Source: CAYQQU01 sp964419545 (GTDB lineage: Bacteria > Bacteroidota > Bacteroidia > Chitinophagales > Saprospiraceae). From it: a stretch of 64,000 bases of DNA. The DNA lies in NCBI GenBank assembly GCA_964419545.1, contig CAYQQU010000016.1, positions 1-64,000 on the forward strand, given 5' to 3'. The notes beneath the pieces are model-generated. The model saw only the letters and a list, made by a program, of their open reading frames with translations. It was not told the DNA's origin and searched no databases. The position numbers and the translations under genes were made by a program. Below, piece by piece: positions 34,066 to 44,700 of the stretch (the first letter of the stretch is position 1; each line of letters starts with the position of its first letter).

Positions 34066-37000
34066 ATGGATAAGTGCATCAATACCATAGCCCCTTGTTT
34101 CAGTCAGAAGAACCCGCTCGATCGCAGAGGCGTTAACCAGGAAGAGCGAATGACCGATGCGCTGCGGCCCGATAAGATCAGGATCGACGATCGCAGCACC
34201 GAAGAACTGCTCTACTACGCTTACCAGCTGGCCGGCCGGATCAAGTATTTTAATCTGAACAACCGGCACGAGGAGGAACAGCAGAAAGTGTATTGGAACG
34301 CCTTCTTCGAGTTCGACCTCAGTTATCTAACTATTCTCGCTTCCGAGAACCTGGAGGCTCTCGAAAAAGACTTTGCGGAAAAGGAAGAAAAGTTCTTGTC
34401 TGATCGGGAAGCGTACCGAAAGGGGGGGACCATCGACGATCCGGACCCCAAACACTTCCGGATATTCATCGATTTTATCTACCACCGCCTGGCGTTGAAG
34501 TTGCTGGATATCTGCAACCGGATCGCCGGCAATCGCGAAGAAATAAAGCGCATCTTCTATAAGGAAGTCATCAAGATCATCGAGGACGAAGTGGTGCGGG
34601 CCATTCTCGACGATCGCATTCAGAACGGGCTCATCCAACTCATCGGTTTCGATAAAGGCAACCCCGAACCCTCCGCTTCGGCTTATCCCGAAACCGGAGC
34701 AGACAGCGAACAGGCCGTCGCCAATTTCACCAATGATTATTCGGCTTTCATCTACGGCGCGGGGTATAAAGACGAACCCTGCCGCCGGGTTTGGGGCGTC
34801 AATCAGCTTTGCTTCGACTGCATCACTGCGGATAATTCCTATAATCACGAGAGGATCAGAAAACTGTTTCAGGTGTTTTTTAAGGCGCTGGTCAGCATAC
34901 AGGTGCGCGCCGACTACCACCTGAAGAATTTCCTGTCGAAAGAACGTGCGCATCTGCCCCATATGTCGCTGTTTCTGACCTTCCTCAACCTCTTCGAATA
35001 CGCGCGCCGGGAGCTGAACGGCCTTTCTACGAAGCATCTCGACTTTTACTACAAACAGATACTCTGCATCGACCGGCGGCCGGCCGAAGAGGATAAAGTG
35101 CACGTGCTGTTCAGCCTGGCCAAGAACTTCGATTCCTATCTGGTGCCCAAAGGAAGTCGCTTCAAAGGAGGAAAAGACGCGCTGGGCAAAACCCGGATCT
35201 ACGAACTCACCGATGAGCTGGTTGTCAACAAAGCCCGGGTCGGGGAGGTGAAAACGCTATTTGTCAACGAAGACCTCGATACCCCGGGCGAGTACCTGCG
35301 TGTTTACGCCGCCGAGGACGCCCGCAAAGCAGACGGCAGGGAAGAAGACTTCGCCGATCCGGATTCCGCGGGCTGGAGCCCCCTCGGCGGGCGGCATCAC
35401 AGCCCGGGTATGGAAAGCCCGTCGGCGCAGCTCGGCTTCGCGCTGGCCTCACCCATCTTTATGCTGGAAGAAGGGACGCGGGAGGTCTTTCTGACGCTGC
35501 ATTTCGACGGTTCGGTGCTGCTGGAAAAGGAAACCGAGGAACTGAGCGGCGTTCAGAAGCTTAGCGATCATTTCTACCGCGGATTGTTCCGGCTGGAGAT
35601 CGGTTCGGGAGAAGCCTGGACGCCTATCGTAGAAACGGCGACCGCAAGGCCGGACCTCGACGCGCAATTCCAGGTAGAACTGCTGCCGGAAAAAGAGGAG
35701 CCCTTTCACCCTCAGAACAACCCCTTCACCAGAATGAAATTTGCGGTAGCTTTCTCCCCCTCCTTTGATCCGATCGCGCCTTTCCGCGGGGAGCAAACCT
35801 ACAATGCCGACTGGCCCGTCTTCCGGCTGTCGCTCGTCAATGATGGCGACCAAGACAACTATGCTTACGCCAAATTACGCGACCTGTCCCTCCTGGATAT
35901 CGACATCGCGGCCACCGTCAGCGGGGTACAGAATCTAGTGGTGGAAAATGACAACGCCGTTCTCGATCCTTCCAAGGAGTTTTATCCTTTCGGCAATAAC
36001 CCGAAAACAGGCAGTGCTTTGTTCGTCGGAAATCAGGAAGTGTTTTCCAAACAACTCACTTCTCTGACGGTCGACCTGGAGTGGGCCGGCCTGCCCGGCA
36101 GCTCGTTTTCCCAATACTACGAGGTGTACGAGCGGCTGCCCGAAATATCGGATTCCAGGCTATCGCTCCCGAGTAATTCCAGCTTCCAGCTTTCCGGCGC
36201 CTTGCTGGAAGACAAGGCGTACCAGCTGGAATTGCGGTCTGCCGATCCCCGCATGTTTGATTGTGACGATGCCGCCCAGCCGGAGTCGAAAAGGGCCATT
36301 ACTTTTGGGCGAAACGCCGCTGCGAGCGATGATTACATCAACCGGGATCGCCGGGTGGCTTTCCAGCCCCCGGAACAGTTTACCGCCCGCAAAGCCAAAT
36401 GGGGCTTCCTGCGGCTGCAGTTGGAGGGGGCGGATTTTCTGCACGACTACTATACTAAAATCCTGACCCTGCAATCGCTGGAGCTGGGCAGCGCCAAGTT
36501 TATCGCCGAAACCGAGCAGGAAACGCCTGACGAAGTCCGCCTGCCCAATGCGCCGTACACGCCGGTGATCAAAAGCCTCAGCCTGAATTATGCTTCGAAG
36601 CTGACCATCGACCTCACTACTTACGATGATTTCAAGAAAACTACCCAGGAGATCGAAAAACTATTTTTCGTCACGCCCTTCGGGTATCGCACCCTCGACC
36701 TGAGCCGGGAAATTGAAAAGACCGGACGGGGAATACCGTTCCTTCCTCAGTTCGCACCGCCGGAAATGAGCGTTCCGCTCGGCGCCAGCCGCGTTTCCAA
36801 AGGGGAGCTGTTGTACGAAAGCTGGAAGCAACCCAGCCCACCGACGAGGGATGGAACGGGATCGGAGGAAAAGAAATTGATCAAAAACCCGGACCATGAT
36901 CAATTATTTCCGAATTCCAGGTTTTTAGCGCCCAAGCATTCCCGCCTGAAAAAAGGCGTGACCCAACGGGGAAACAATATCGACCTGAGCGTACTGAAGT

Positions 37001-38490
37001 TCGGGACGCCGCCGTCGGGTATCTTCAAGCCGACCCCTGTTCACGTCGTATTGCCCGAGCTGTTGATCCTACACCAGAAGAAGGGGCGCAAGCCCGTAAC
37101 CTACAGCCCGGAAGAAGCGGTCAACCTGATGCGGGCGGGCCGCCGGATAGATATGGCGGAAGGCAATTTGTTTATCGGGATCAAGGATCTCGTGCCGGGG
37201 CAGAACCTGTCTTTGCTGATGCAGATGCTGGAGGGTTCGGGTGATCCGGAGTTCGCTCCCCCCGGTATCGAATGGTCTTATCTCAAAGGCAACGAATGGT
37301 ATGCTTTTACTCCCGACCAGATCCTCAGCGACACCACCAAGCCCGATCCGCAGAGCAACCAGAGCCTCAACCGGTCGGGGATCATCCGGTTTGCGATCCC
37401 CCGGGCGATCAGCAGCCGCGGGACGACGATGTTCAACCCCGAATGCCTCTGGATACGGGCGTCGACCGTGCCGGCCGACGTGGAAACAGACTTGCCGGAA
37501 AGCCCTGCCGCCTTACCCCTCATGGTCGACATCCGCACGCAGGCCGCCGAAGCGGTATTTGTGAATGAAGGCAACAAGCTCGACCATCTGGAGAGCGCCC
37601 TGCCGCCCAACTCGATCAGCGGCTTCGTCGTCAAGGAAGTGGGGATCAGCAAGGTCGAACAGCCGTTCTCTTCCTTCGGCGGCCGCCCGGAGGAAACCAG
37701 CGAGGAATACTACCGGCGCGTCAACGAACGGCTGCGCCACAAAGACCGGGGCATCACCGTGTGGGACCTCGAGCGCCTGGTCCTGGAAGAGTTCCCCGAG
37801 ATCTATAAGGTGAAATGCCTGAACCATACTTCCGGTAATTCCGAAATTCATCCGGGACACGTCACCGTTGCCGTGATCCCCAACTTCAGGAACAACAACA
37901 ACCTGAATCCGCTGGAACCGCGGGCGCATCTCGGCCTGCTCGGGGAGATCGAGCGCTACCTGCAGCTGAAGACCAACCTGTTCCTCAGCAACGGTCCGGC
38001 GCTGCGGGTCGTCAGTCCGAGCTACGAAGAAATCCGCGTAGCTTGCTGCGTGCGCTTCCGGGCCGGAAAAGACGAAAACTACTACCAGTCGTTGCTGAAT
38101 ACCGAACTCAAGCAGCTGTTGGCCCCCTGGGCGCCCACCCAGAAGACCGTTGATTACCGGCCGGCCGAGATCGTTTTCGGGACGCGCGTGCACCGGGCTT
38201 TTATCCAGAACTTCATCGAAGAACGCGATTACGTTGACGTGATCTCCCGCTTTGCGCTGCTGCACTATGACCGCAACCGCAACCTGGTGCCCTATTACGA
38301 TGAAGCGGGCAATCAGCTGGCGCCGGAACAGGTAGAAGAGATCATCCCCACCACCAGCTTGTCTATACTGACGTCTTACGAGAAGAAGTCGAGGGGCGAG
38401 AAGATCCCCTTCGCTTACGACCACCTGATTTATAAAACATCCCGGACGGGGCAAACCGACGGCGACGCCATCTGTCTGACCTGCCCGTAA
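34066..38490 (+). CDS. eCIS baseplate J-like protein (Pvc11-like)
   Basis: This 1474-residue protein is the large Bacteroidota form of baseplate J (gp6/gp47). The N-terminus shows RRGVNQEERMTDALRPDKIRIDDRS, as expected for the eCIS family, supporting ATG 34066. The gp47-like domain lies near the C-terminus (about 1200-1430): EETSEEYYRRVNERLRHKDRGITVWDLERLVLEEFPEI, HVTVAVIPNF, and RPAEIVFGTRVHRAFIQNF. The extra 1000 residues compared with phage J proteins are probably baseplate arms. It is followed by a second large baseplate gene after 11 bases. Confidence 0.85.
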   Translation: MDKCINTIAPCFSQKNPLDRRGVNQEERMTDALRPDKIRIDDRSTEELLYYAYQLAGRIKYFNLNNRHEEEQQKVYWNAFFEFDLSYLTILASENLEALEKDFAEKEEKFLSDREAYRKGGTIDDPDPKHFRIFIDFIYHRLALKLLDICNRIAGNREEIKRIFYKEVIKIIEDEVVRAILDDRIQNGLIQLIGFDKGNPEPSASAYPETGADSEQAVANFTNDYSAFIYGAGYKDEPCRRVWGVNQLCFDCITADNSYNHERIRKLFQVFFKALVSIQVRADYHLKNFLSKERAHLPHMSLFLTFLNLFEYARRELNGLSTKHLDFYYKQILCIDRRPAEEDKVHVLFSLAKNFDSYLVPKGSRFKGGKDALGKTRIYELTDELVVNKARVGEVKTLFVNEDLDTPGEYLRVYAAEDARKADGREEDFADPDSAGWSPLGGRHHSPGMESPSAQLGFALASPIFMLEEGTREVFLTLHFDGSVLLEKETEELSGVQKLSDHFYRGLFRLEIGSGEAWTPIVETATARPDLDAQFQVELLPEKEEPFHPQNNPFTRMKFAVAFSPSFDPIAPFRGEQTYNADWPVFRLSLVNDGDQDNYAYAKLRDLSLLDIDIAATVSGVQNLVVENDNAVLDPSKEFYPFGNNPKTGSALFVGNQEVFSKQLTSLTVDLEWAGLPGSSFSQYYEVYERLPEISDSRLSLPSNSSFQLSGALLEDKAYQLELRSADPRMFDCDDAAQPESKRAITFGRNAAASDDYINRDRRVAFQPPEQFTARKAKWGFLRLQLEGADFLHDYYTKILTLQSLELGSAKFIAETEQETPDEVRLPNAPYTPVIKSLSLNYASKLTIDLTTYDDFKKTTQEIEKLFFVTPFGYRTLDLSREIEKTGRGIPFLPQFAPPEMSVPLGASRVSKGELLYESWKQPSPPTRDGTGSEEKKLIKNPDHDQLFPNSRFLAPKHSRLKKGVTQRGNNIDLSVLKFGTPPSGIFKPTPVHVVLPELLILHQKKGRKPVTYSPEEAVNLMRAGRRIDMAEGNLFIGIKDLVPGQNLSLLMQMLEGSGDPEFAPPGIEWSYLKGNEWYAFTPDQILSDTTKPDPQSNQSLNRSGIIRFAIPRAISSRGTTMFNPECLWIRASTVPADVETDLPESPAALPLMVDIRTQAAEAVFVNEGNKLDHLESALPPNSISGFVVKEVGISKVEQPFSSFGGRPEETSEEYYRRVNERLRHKDRGITVWDLERLVLEEFPEIYKVKCLNHTSGNSEIHPGHVTVAVIPNFRNNNNLNPLEPRAHLGLLGEIERYLQLKTNLFLSNGPALRVVSPSYEEIRVACCVRFRAGKDENYYQSLLNTELKQLLAPWAPTQKTVDYRPAEIVFGTRVHRAFIQNFIEERDYVDVISRFALLHYDRNRNLVPYYDEAGNQLAPEQVEEIIPTTSLSILTSYEKKSRGEKIPFAYDHLIYKTSRTGQTDGDAICLTCP

Positions 38491-38501
38491 TCCGTTATAC
38501 T

Positions 38502-41500
38502 ATGCAGATAAGCAAATCGATACCGAAGGAACCGCCTGGTGAAGCCGTCTTGAACTGGCAGGAGTTGCGCCGCCTGGGCATACAATACCTGGAGAAGCTG
38601 GGCGCCAAGGCCTGGACCGATTTCAACCTTCACGACCCGGGCATTACCATTCTGGAAGTCCTTTGTTACGCGATTACCGATCTGGGCTATCGCAGCAGTT
38701 TCCCCATACAGGATTTACTGGCGGACCCGGCGTCCGACGGCGCGGAGGAAAATTTCTTCACCGCAGAACAGATGCTGCCCTGTAATCCGGTTACCCGGAA
38801 CGATTTTCGCAAATTGATCATCGATACTTTCGTCGACCTGGAAGACGAGCTGGGCATTCAGGGAACGATCAAAGAAAAATGCGGCGCCGCCGGCGGCGAA
38901 GCGCCTCCTCCGAAGCGCGTGATCAAAAACGCCTGGATGAGCCAAGGTCAGACGAAAGAACCCAACCTATTCCTGGCCAACCGCTACGAGCTGACAAAGG
39001 AAGATGTGAATGAGATCAAAAAGATGATCCGCGACCTGTTGTACCGCAAAGAGATCTACGACTATGCTATCTTCCCCGAACTGGTCGACGATATCGACGG
39101 CTTTGAAGAAAAGGTCAACGGGTTGCTTTACGATGCGGCGCAAAACGGCAATGGCGTAACGCTGGGTGGGGAGCTGGAAAAAATCAGCGAACAGATCGGT
39201 AAATTCATCAACTTTCTGATCCTCGAATCGAAAAGCGCGGAGGGCGAAAAGAAAACGGCGATCCTCACGGTCAAAGAACTCAGCCAGTTCATCGATCAAC
39301 GCATTCGCGAATTTCTCGGCCACGGTTTTTCGGCGAAAGAGCTGTGCCGGCTGGAAAACCTGATCTACAAAGGTTCTGAACTGACGTACCGCCCGCCCCG
39401 CTTGCCGCACACCAGGGTTTCCGGTCCCGGCGGAGAAAGCGACCCGTTCTTTTCGGAAATTATTAAAGACGAGGTGGAAGAGGACGTGGAGATCACCTCC
39501 TGTCCTCAGCAATTGGCGGGGCTCAACCGGGTCCAGTTAGAGCTGGTGGAAGACATCAATCCGCTGGATCTCGACGCCGTCAATAAGATCAAAGGCGCCG
39601 TGATGCGCAGGCTGCTGGAGCACCGCAATTTGTGCGAAGATTTTCTGGAGATCGATATTGTCCAGGTGCAAAATATCGGGGTCTGCGCCGAAATAGAAAT
39701 CGAAGAAGAAGCGGATAAAGAAGAAGTACAGGCGAACGCATTTTACGAAATGCAGGAGTTCCTGACGCCCACCATCAATTTCTATTCGCTGCAGGAAATG
39801 CTGGACAAAGGACGCAGCTGTTCTGAAATATTCAACGGCCCGCTATTGAGGAACGGTTTTTTGCTGGAGGAAGAGCTGGAGAAGGGAGCCCTGCGGCGCT
39901 ACGTCTACGAATCCGACCTGCTGCAGGTGATCATGGACGTTCCCGGCGTATTGGCCGTACGCAACCTTAAAATATTCAATTGCCGCGGAGAACAGCTGGT
40001 GGCGGATTCCGTGAAAGGCTGGTGCCTGGAGATCGCAGAAAACCACAAGCCGGTTATCGACCTCGATTGTTCCGAAGTGAAATTCAAAGTGGGCAATATT
40101 TTCACGATCCCCGACGAACAGGTCTTCAAACAGAAGCTTTCCCTGCTCAATAAGATCCGCAAAAAGCCGCTGCCGGGTACGGGCGATTACCTCCCGACGC
40201 CCGAAGGGCAATACCGCGACCTGGATCAGTACTATTCGATCCAGCACCTTTTCCCCATGACTTACGGCATCGGTAATACGGGCGTTTCCCATACGGCCCC
40301 GCCGGAGCGCAAAGCACAGTCCAAGCAGCTGATCGGTTATCTGCTGCTCTTCGATCAATTGCTCGCCGATTACCTGGAACAGCTCAAAGAAGTGAAGAAC
40401 CTGCTCTCCGTCCACCAGGATATCCGCGAAGCCACTTATTTCAGCCGGGAATTATTCGACCCCAGACTGCCGCCCGGCGAGCAGCTCGTCCCGGGGATCG
40501 AGAAGGTGATGGACCCCGACGTACAAAAGGTGACCCTGGAAAACGAATACACCCGCAAGGTGCGGCGCAACCAGATACTGGACCACCTGCTGGCCCGCTT
40601 CGGGGAGAAGTTTACCGATTATTCCATTCTCATTTTTAACGCGACCGCCCGCAGCCCGACCGGGTACCGCGCCAAAGGCATCGAGGAAGTCATCCGCGAG
40701 AAAGCACATTTCCTGCGGGTGATGCCCGAGATCAGCCGACAGAGGGGCAAGGCGTTTGATTACCGGGCGTTTTCCTACCCGGTAATGCAACCGGATGCGC
40801 CGCAGGTATGGGATACCGAAAATGTCTCCGGCCTCAAAAAGCGCGTTTGTCGTTACCTGGGTATCACCGACGCCCGGCGCCGGCGCATCTCGGCGAAGCC
40901 CGAGTTCAAGGTCCGCCTCAAGCCGGTGGTGGTGAGCGGTTCGACGCAGAGTTACCGCGTGATCATGACCAATTCGCTCCGGGAGACGCTCTTGGTCAGC
41001 ATAAAAGATTTTCGTTCAAAAAGAGAGGCGCAACACCTGGCCCGTGAGATCTACTTTCAGGCCATGAACGCCGACAACCTCGTCTTCGAGCGCGACGACA
41101 CATCATACCGCAGCGCCGATCAGATCCCGATCGCCGACAATATTCAGGAGGTCCGGGTGGTATTGAAGAACCATAACGATAACTCGATCGCCCATGGCGA
41201 ACCCCTGAACCGCTCGCAGGCCGAACAGCGCAAAAAACAGATCGTAGCGCTGGCCTATCCGGAGGCAGCCGAAGAGGAAGGGTTCCACCTGGTAGAACAT
41301 ATTCTGCTCCGACCTCTTTCCCACGACGCCTACCACTTGTTGCAGCCGTTCCGCTTTGCCGAAGACGGGGTGGCGGTCGATCCGTACTCCTTCTGGCTGA
41401 CGGTGGTGGCTCCGGCCTGGCACGAGCGCTTCGAAGACCGCAACCAGCGTTACCTTTTCGAGCAGGTCGTTCGCCGGGAAACGCCGGCCCACATTGCCGT

Positions 41501-41735
41501 GCGCTTTCTGTATCTGAACAGCCAGGACCTCTACGATTTCGAACTCTGCTTCAAGACGTGGCTGGAGGAAAAAGCCAAAGAGCGACCGAATGAACGCGTA
41601 TTGGCCAATCAGCAAAACCGGCTGGTGGACATATTGAATCGCTTCAAAGATCAATACTCGGAACGGCGCGTGCTGGGCCGCACGACCATGGGGTGTCAGG
41701 ACGTACTGGGGCAGCCGTTGCAACGGCTCGATTGA
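38502..41735 (+). CDS. eCIS second baseplate wedge protein (Pvc12-like)
   Basis: The 1077-residue protein contains the hallmark baseplate segment KAWTDFNLHDPGITILEVLCYAITDLGYR near the N-terminus, found in Pvc12 and related wedge proteins that pair with baseplate J. A later region YSIQHLFPMTYGIGNTGV ... LLLFDQLLADYLEQLKEVKNLLSV and LVEHILLRPLSHDAYH are also characteristic. It probably forms the outer ring of the baseplate. It is longer than its counterpart in Photorhabdus. The giant unknown gene follows after 35 bases. Confidence 0.82.
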   Translation: MQISKSIPKEPPGEAVLNWQELRRLGIQYLEKLGAKAWTDFNLHDPGITILEVLCYAITDLGYRSSFPIQDLLADPASDGAEENFFTAEQMLPCNPVTRNDFRKLIIDTFVDLEDELGIQGTIKEKCGAAGGEAPPPKRVIKNAWMSQGQTKEPNLFLANRYELTKEDVNEIKKMIRDLLYRKEIYDYAIFPELVDDIDGFEEKVNGLLYDAAQNGNGVTLGGELEKISEQIGKFINFLILESKSAEGEKKTAILTVKELSQFIDQRIREFLGHGFSAKELCRLENLIYKGSELTYRPPRLPHTRVSGPGGESDPFFSEIIKDEVEEDVEITSCPQQLAGLNRVQLELVEDINPLDLDAVNKIKGAVMRRLLEHRNLCEDFLEIDIVQVQNIGVCAEIEIEEEADKEEVQANAFYEMQEFLTPTINFYSLQEMLDKGRSCSEIFNGPLLRNGFLLEEELEKGALRRYVYESDLLQVIMDVPGVLAVRNLKIFNCRGEQLVADSVKGWCLEIAENHKPVIDLDCSEVKFKVGNIFTIPDEQVFKQKLSLLNKIRKKPLPGTGDYLPTPEGQYRDLDQYYSIQHLFPMTYGIGNTGVSHTAPPERKAQSKQLIGYLLLFDQLLADYLEQLKEVKNLLSVHQDIREATYFSRELFDPRLPPGEQLVPGIEKVMDPDVQKVTLENEYTRKVRRNQILDHLLARFGEKFTDYSILIFNATARSPTGYRAKGIEEVIREKAHFLRVMPEISRQRGKAFDYRAFSYPVMQPDAPQVWDTENVSGLKKRVCRYLGITDARRRRISAKPEFKVRLKPVVVSGSTQSYRVIMTNSLRETLLVSIKDFRSKREAQHLAREIYFQAMNADNLVFERDDTSYRSADQIPIADNIQEVRVVLKNHNDNSIAHGEPLNRSQAEQRKKQIVALAYPEAAEEEGFHLVEHILLRPLSHDAYHLLQPFRFAEDGVAVDPYSFWLTVVAPAWHERFEDRNQRYLFEQVVRRETPAHIAVRFLYLNSQDLYDFELCFKTWLEEKAKERPNERVLANQQNRLVDILNRFKDQYSERRVLGRTTMGCQDVLGQPLQRLD

Positions 41736-41770
41736 GGGCCAAATTGTAAGGACCATTATTTCAAAGCAGC

Positions 41771-44700
41771 ATGAGCCACTTAAAGGAACAAATTCAGCTA
41801 ACGCGGACCCAACTCATCGGCAACGGGATTATCTGTGGATTGGAGTTCTACACCGACAATTACTGCCACGTCAACCTGACGAAGGGATGCGGCGTCACCT
41901 CGCACGGTCACGTTCTTTTGCATCCCGACGCCAAGTTCCGCTATTACAAGGAATACCTGAACCCCTTTACCTGCGAAGCCGATTACCCCAAACTCAGCAA
42001 ACGCCTGCAGGGGGCGGTCGACTACTTTTTCCCCCGCGCCGCTTCCAGACCCCGCCTGACGGGCAAGCACTTCATTTACCAGCTTTTTGAATCGCCCGGC
42101 GAAGGACGCATTCCCCTGACGCCTCAGGGGGTGGACACGGAAGCGGATATCGGAGATTGGGGCTTTTCCGGTTTTGACGAAGACAAAAAAGTCGATACCG
42201 GCGCCAACCTGTCGCTCGATTCGCGCGTCCTGCTGCTCTACCTGGAAGAAGAAGAGCCCGAATCGGTGGTCCCGCTCGTCCTGCACGAAGAAGACGTCTT
42301 TGCCTTTCTCGTGCAAAGCGGCGAGCTGAAAGACCACGGCATCGTCATCGAGCAGGAAGACGAGCCCATCGGTTTCGGAGATCTCTTCCGACAGCGCGGT
42401 ATGCACTCGGAAGGCGAATTGTACAATGCTTTCCACAAAAACCTGCTACTCGACGATATCGCTATGCGGCGTTTCGGCTACGGTTCTTTCGACAAACTGG
42501 CGCTGGAGGATCGCATTTATCCCGACCTGCCCGAATCGGATATTCCCTATCTGCGCGTGTTCAAAGAGTACAATCGCATCATCGACCTTGCGCTGGTAGA
42601 ATTGCGCGACCGGCTGGACAAGCTACACAAGTATTTCCAGGATTATTTTGAACCGTATTTCATCAAATACGTCAACGCGGCTTTTAAGCTTTTCTTCCGG
42701 CGCCGCGCCGACTATCTGGAGCGGTCCGCAGCGAGCCTGAGGAAAATCCGTGAGGTCGTCCTCGGGCCGGATAACCAGTACCTTATCCTCTTTGAGGAAA
42801 AAAACAGCTACCTGGCCAGCGACAACCTGCCCGATAACCTGAAGAATGACCTGAGCGCGTTGAAAAGTTCGGGTGAAGTGATCCGGCACGTCGCCCTGGG
42901 GCCCGATGATCGCTACGTTATCCTCGCCGAAAAAAGGAGCGGCAACCGCTTCAGTACAGATATCGAACAATTGTCGCCGGAGGACGACAGCCCCGGTCAG
43001 GGCGCACCCGACCCCAGAGATCTGAAAACCAAGCTCAATAAGCTCCTCGACGAAGGCCGAAAGGTGCGGCAGATAGCACTCGGGCCCGCCGGGCAGTACG
43101 TCATCGTCACCGAAAACCCACTGAAGAAGGTCGACATTACCGACGAAACGTCCAAACCCTGGTTCCTGGATCCGGGCAATGAAGATGAGATGCTCGGTGA
43201 AGTTTTTTCACTTGGGACCGGCGTGACCGAATTTGATTTTCATCTTCAGCAATTCGCCTTCTACTACGATACCGAAGGAGAAGACCTGGGCATCGTCGTC
43301 CTGACGCCCGACCAGTATGAAAATGATTACTGCAGCGAAGGGCGGCTGCCGCTCGGCTTCAAAGAAAAAATGAATTCTTCGGCCCTGCTGACCGACGAGG
43401 GCAAGCGCAAGAAGATACGGCAGGTGGCCCTCAGTCCGGAACAGCAATTCATCATTTTTACGGAAGAAGCCACGGGCTTCTGGTACAGCGTCAATGTACC
43501 CCGGGAATTGAAGGAACACCTGAAAGCCGCTACGGGGGGCGGACAGATCGGCATTCAGTATTTTTACGCTTTCACCAAAGACCTGGTGGAGACTTATAAC
43601 GCGCTCCGCCTCGAACTGAACGAAATAACGGCCGCCACCTGCGGCAACGAACGCCACCATCCCCGTCACGTCATGCTCGGTAAATTGCAGGAAGAAGTCA
43701 CTTTCCAGCGTTCCATCTTCCGGCATTACCCACAGCAGCCGCCTGTCTATAACGGTAACCAGGACCGCATCGACCGCATCCGCTTTTTGCACTGGCGCTT
43801 CGTCATCATGTTCAAATCCTTCTCGATTCCCGATCCCAACTTCGATACGAACATAGCCTACGACGACCCGTCCGACGAGGCGGTCTCCGATGTGCTGCGC
43901 CGCGGAGAAGATACTTTCCCCGATACCCACGAGGAGATGGAACTGAAGGTTACGCCCAGCCTGCCGCCGAGCGCGCCCCTGGGAAAACAGGCCATCCCTT
44001 GTTATTACCCCCTTTCGCGCAGTTATTTCTCGCTGCAGCACTACTGGGATTTCGAGACGACCAAAAACAACCGGGAGGACCACCATTTTTCCTATCACGC
44101 CGATCATTCCGCCGACAGCTATACCACGCTGGAAAGGGTCATCCAGCCTTTTGCGTTCAGCATCGAGGATTATGATTTCTTCCGTATCGAGGGGCATCTC
44201 GGGAAAAAACTGAACCCTACGGTAGACGATCAGGGGCATTTCAAGCAGGGTATTCTCCGGGAATTGCTCAGCCTGCGCAACCGCCTGAATTTGCCGTTCG
44301 ACGTCATCAGCATGTCGCTCAGCGAACTGATCAGCTTATACGATAAGTTGTTGTTCGAAAAGGAACCCTTCGAGACCCACGAATGGGAACTGGAGCAAAG
44401 GCTGGCGCCCCTTCAGCTGCGACTGCTCAAAAAGAGAGGACTGGAATACCTGGGCGGCGTCAAAAAAGGCGGCACTTTCGTTCTGGTCTATGACGACCAG
44501 TCGGGCGGCGAGCATCGCATCGTCGCCGACTACTGCCTGCCCTTCTATTGCTGCCGGCCGGATGCCCCGCAGTTCGACGAACAGCCTGCGCTCGTCGAGC
44601 TGCAGGTAAATGTTTTCGACTGCCTCGGCGCCGACAAAAAGCACCCGGAAAACAACCTGCTGCTGAAAGACTTTACCCTCATTATCGGCAATAAAAAGCT